A stretch of DNA of 64,000 bases from Alkalihalobacillus trypoxylicola. GTDB lineage: Bacteria; Bacillota; Bacilli; Bacillales; Bacillaceae_D. The stretch is from positions 405-64,404 of the forward strand of contig NZ_LTAO01000009.1 of assembly GCF_001590785.1 (NCBI RefSeq), given 5' to 3'. The notes under the pieces were generated by a model, which saw nothing but the letters and a program-made list of their open reading frames with translations, did not search any database and was not told the origin of the DNA. The position numbers were made by a program, and so were the translations under genes. Positions 63,243-64,000 of the stretch are shown in pieces; within the stretch, counting starts at the first letter, position 1; the number at the start of each line of letters is the position of its first letter.

Positions 63243-63923
63243 ATGGCAAACAGCTTTTTTTCATTAACTATAGAATTATTTGTTGGATTTTTTGCCTTAC
63301 TTGTATTAACTAAATTTTTAGGGAAAAATCAAATTACTCAATTAACTCCTTTTGATTTTATTTCCGCTTTAGTTCTAGGTGAGCTTGTAGGGAATGCTAT
63401 TTATGATCCTGAAATTGGGTTACATTATGTTTTATATGCGATTTTCTTTTGGGGTGCATTAATTTTTGTGATTGAGATGATTACACAAAAGATTAGAGAA
63501 TCAAGATCGATTTTAGAAGGAAAGCCTTCTCTAATCATTTCTAACGGAAAAATTCAATATGAAGAATTAAAGAAAAATAAACTGGATCTTAACCAGCTAC
63601 AACATCTTTTAAGAGAGAAAGATGTTTTTTCGATTCGCGAAGTACAAAACGGTATTTTAGAGACGAACGGGACCGTAAGTGTAATGAAAAAATACTCCTA
63701 TGATTCGCCTAAAAATAAAGATATTAAGCTTCCTTCTAAATCAGTTGCTTTACCAATCGTTTTAGTAATGGATGGAGAGATTATTTCTGAGAGTCTTGAT
63801 TTTTTAGAAAAAAAAGAAGAATGGCTAACGGATGAATTACATCAGCGAGGTATAGCGGGAATCAAAGCGGTGTTATATGCCGAATGGACGGAAAATGAAG
63901 GATTTGAAATACAGACTTTTTAA
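63243..63923 (+). CDS. DUF421 (YetF-type) membrane protein, third of three
   Basis: 226 residues from MANSFFSL with AAGGAG 8 nt upstream; an ATG at 63237 sits against the site. Three helices (about 4-24, 33-52, 58-78) and the YetF soluble domain (about 88-226; KPSLIISNGKIQYEELK, LLREKDVFSIREVQNGILETNGTVSVM). It is divergent from the operon and shares a 214-bp intergenic region with it. No DUF1657 tail. The last 77 bp of the window hold no gene. Confidence 0.85.
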   Translation: MANSFFSLTIELFVGFFALLVLTKFLGKNQITQLTPFDFISALVLGELVGNAIYDPEIGLHYVLYAIFFWGALIFVIEMITQKIRESRSILEGKPSLIISNGKIQYEELKKNKLDLNQLQHLLREKDVFSIREVQNGILETNGTVSVMKKYSYDSPKNKDIKLPSKSVALPIVLVMDGEIISESLDFLEKKEEWLTDELHQRGIAGIKAVLYAEWTENEGFEIQTF

Positions 63924-64000
63924 AAACAAAATTTATTAATGCTTTCGATATAAAATAATTTCATCCATCTTCACTATCGGTTATGATTAGATAGAGTGGA

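Overview
This window looks like the chromosome of a low-GC, spore-forming member of the Bacillaceae. The gene order closely follows the Bacillus subtilis region that runs gpsA - der - yphA - ypfD - cmk - ypfA - ypeB/sleB - prsW - ypdA - ypbH...ypbB/recQ - fer - serA - resEDCBA - rluB - spmBA/dacB. Shine-Dalgarno sequences are strong (AGGAGG type), TTG and GTG starts occur, intrinsic terminators are common, and many genes serve sporulation or germination. The species cannot be named from the sequence alone.

Layout. 1-575: an IS200/IS605 transposase cut by the window edge, with a perfect 101-bp tandem duplication of its left end, lying just beyond a terminator. 577-11083: an almost entirely minus-strand block with a spore gene (SpoVIF-like), phospholipid synthesis (gpsA, plsY, plsC), ribosome biogenesis and translation (der, S1-like ypfD), cmk, the c-di-GMP flagellar brake motI, and the cortex-lysis pair ypeB/sleB. 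12103-18815: a methionine operon (metI, MTHFR/homocysteine methyltransferase, metH) behind a SAM-I riboswitch. 18850-33753: the prsW-ansA-bdr-ddl-mecB-ypbG-ypbF-ypbD-recQ-ypbB-fer stretch, with apparent insertions: a MerR/B12-fold regulator, an ECF sigma/anti-sigma pair with a probable autoregulated promoter, an M20 amidohydrolase and several tiny genes. 33791-41478: a TSUP exporter, a GntR regulator, a LysM-M14 peptidase, serA behind a serine-type T-box, and a secreted M23/LysM protein. 40372-45363: a gerABC germinant-receptor operon with a consensus sigma-G promoter, and a VanW lipoprotein. 45464-48441: a PduO-type cobalamin adenosyltransferase with BtuC/BtuD-like transporter genes but no binding protein. 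48704-56003: resE, resD, resC, resB, resA and rluB. 56194-58468: the dacB-spmA-spmB operon behind a sigma-E promoter.

58660-63923 is the most interesting region: a compact operon DUF1657 - YhcN/YlaJ lipoprotein - spoVAC - spoVAD - spoVAEb - DUF1657 - DUF421+DUF1657 fusion ('2Duf'). It is flanked on both sides by further DUF421 (YetF-type) genes on the opposite strand. The order matches the spoVA2mob cargo known from Tn1546-like elements that raise spore heat resistance, but no transposon genes are visible here.

Two families of non-coding dispersed repeats, each with two copies in the window, occupy otherwise empty intergenic regions (7731-7980 and 11461-11719; 20807-20942 and 51331-51460). 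They may be the least explained structures here. No rRNA, tRNA or CRISPR array was seen.
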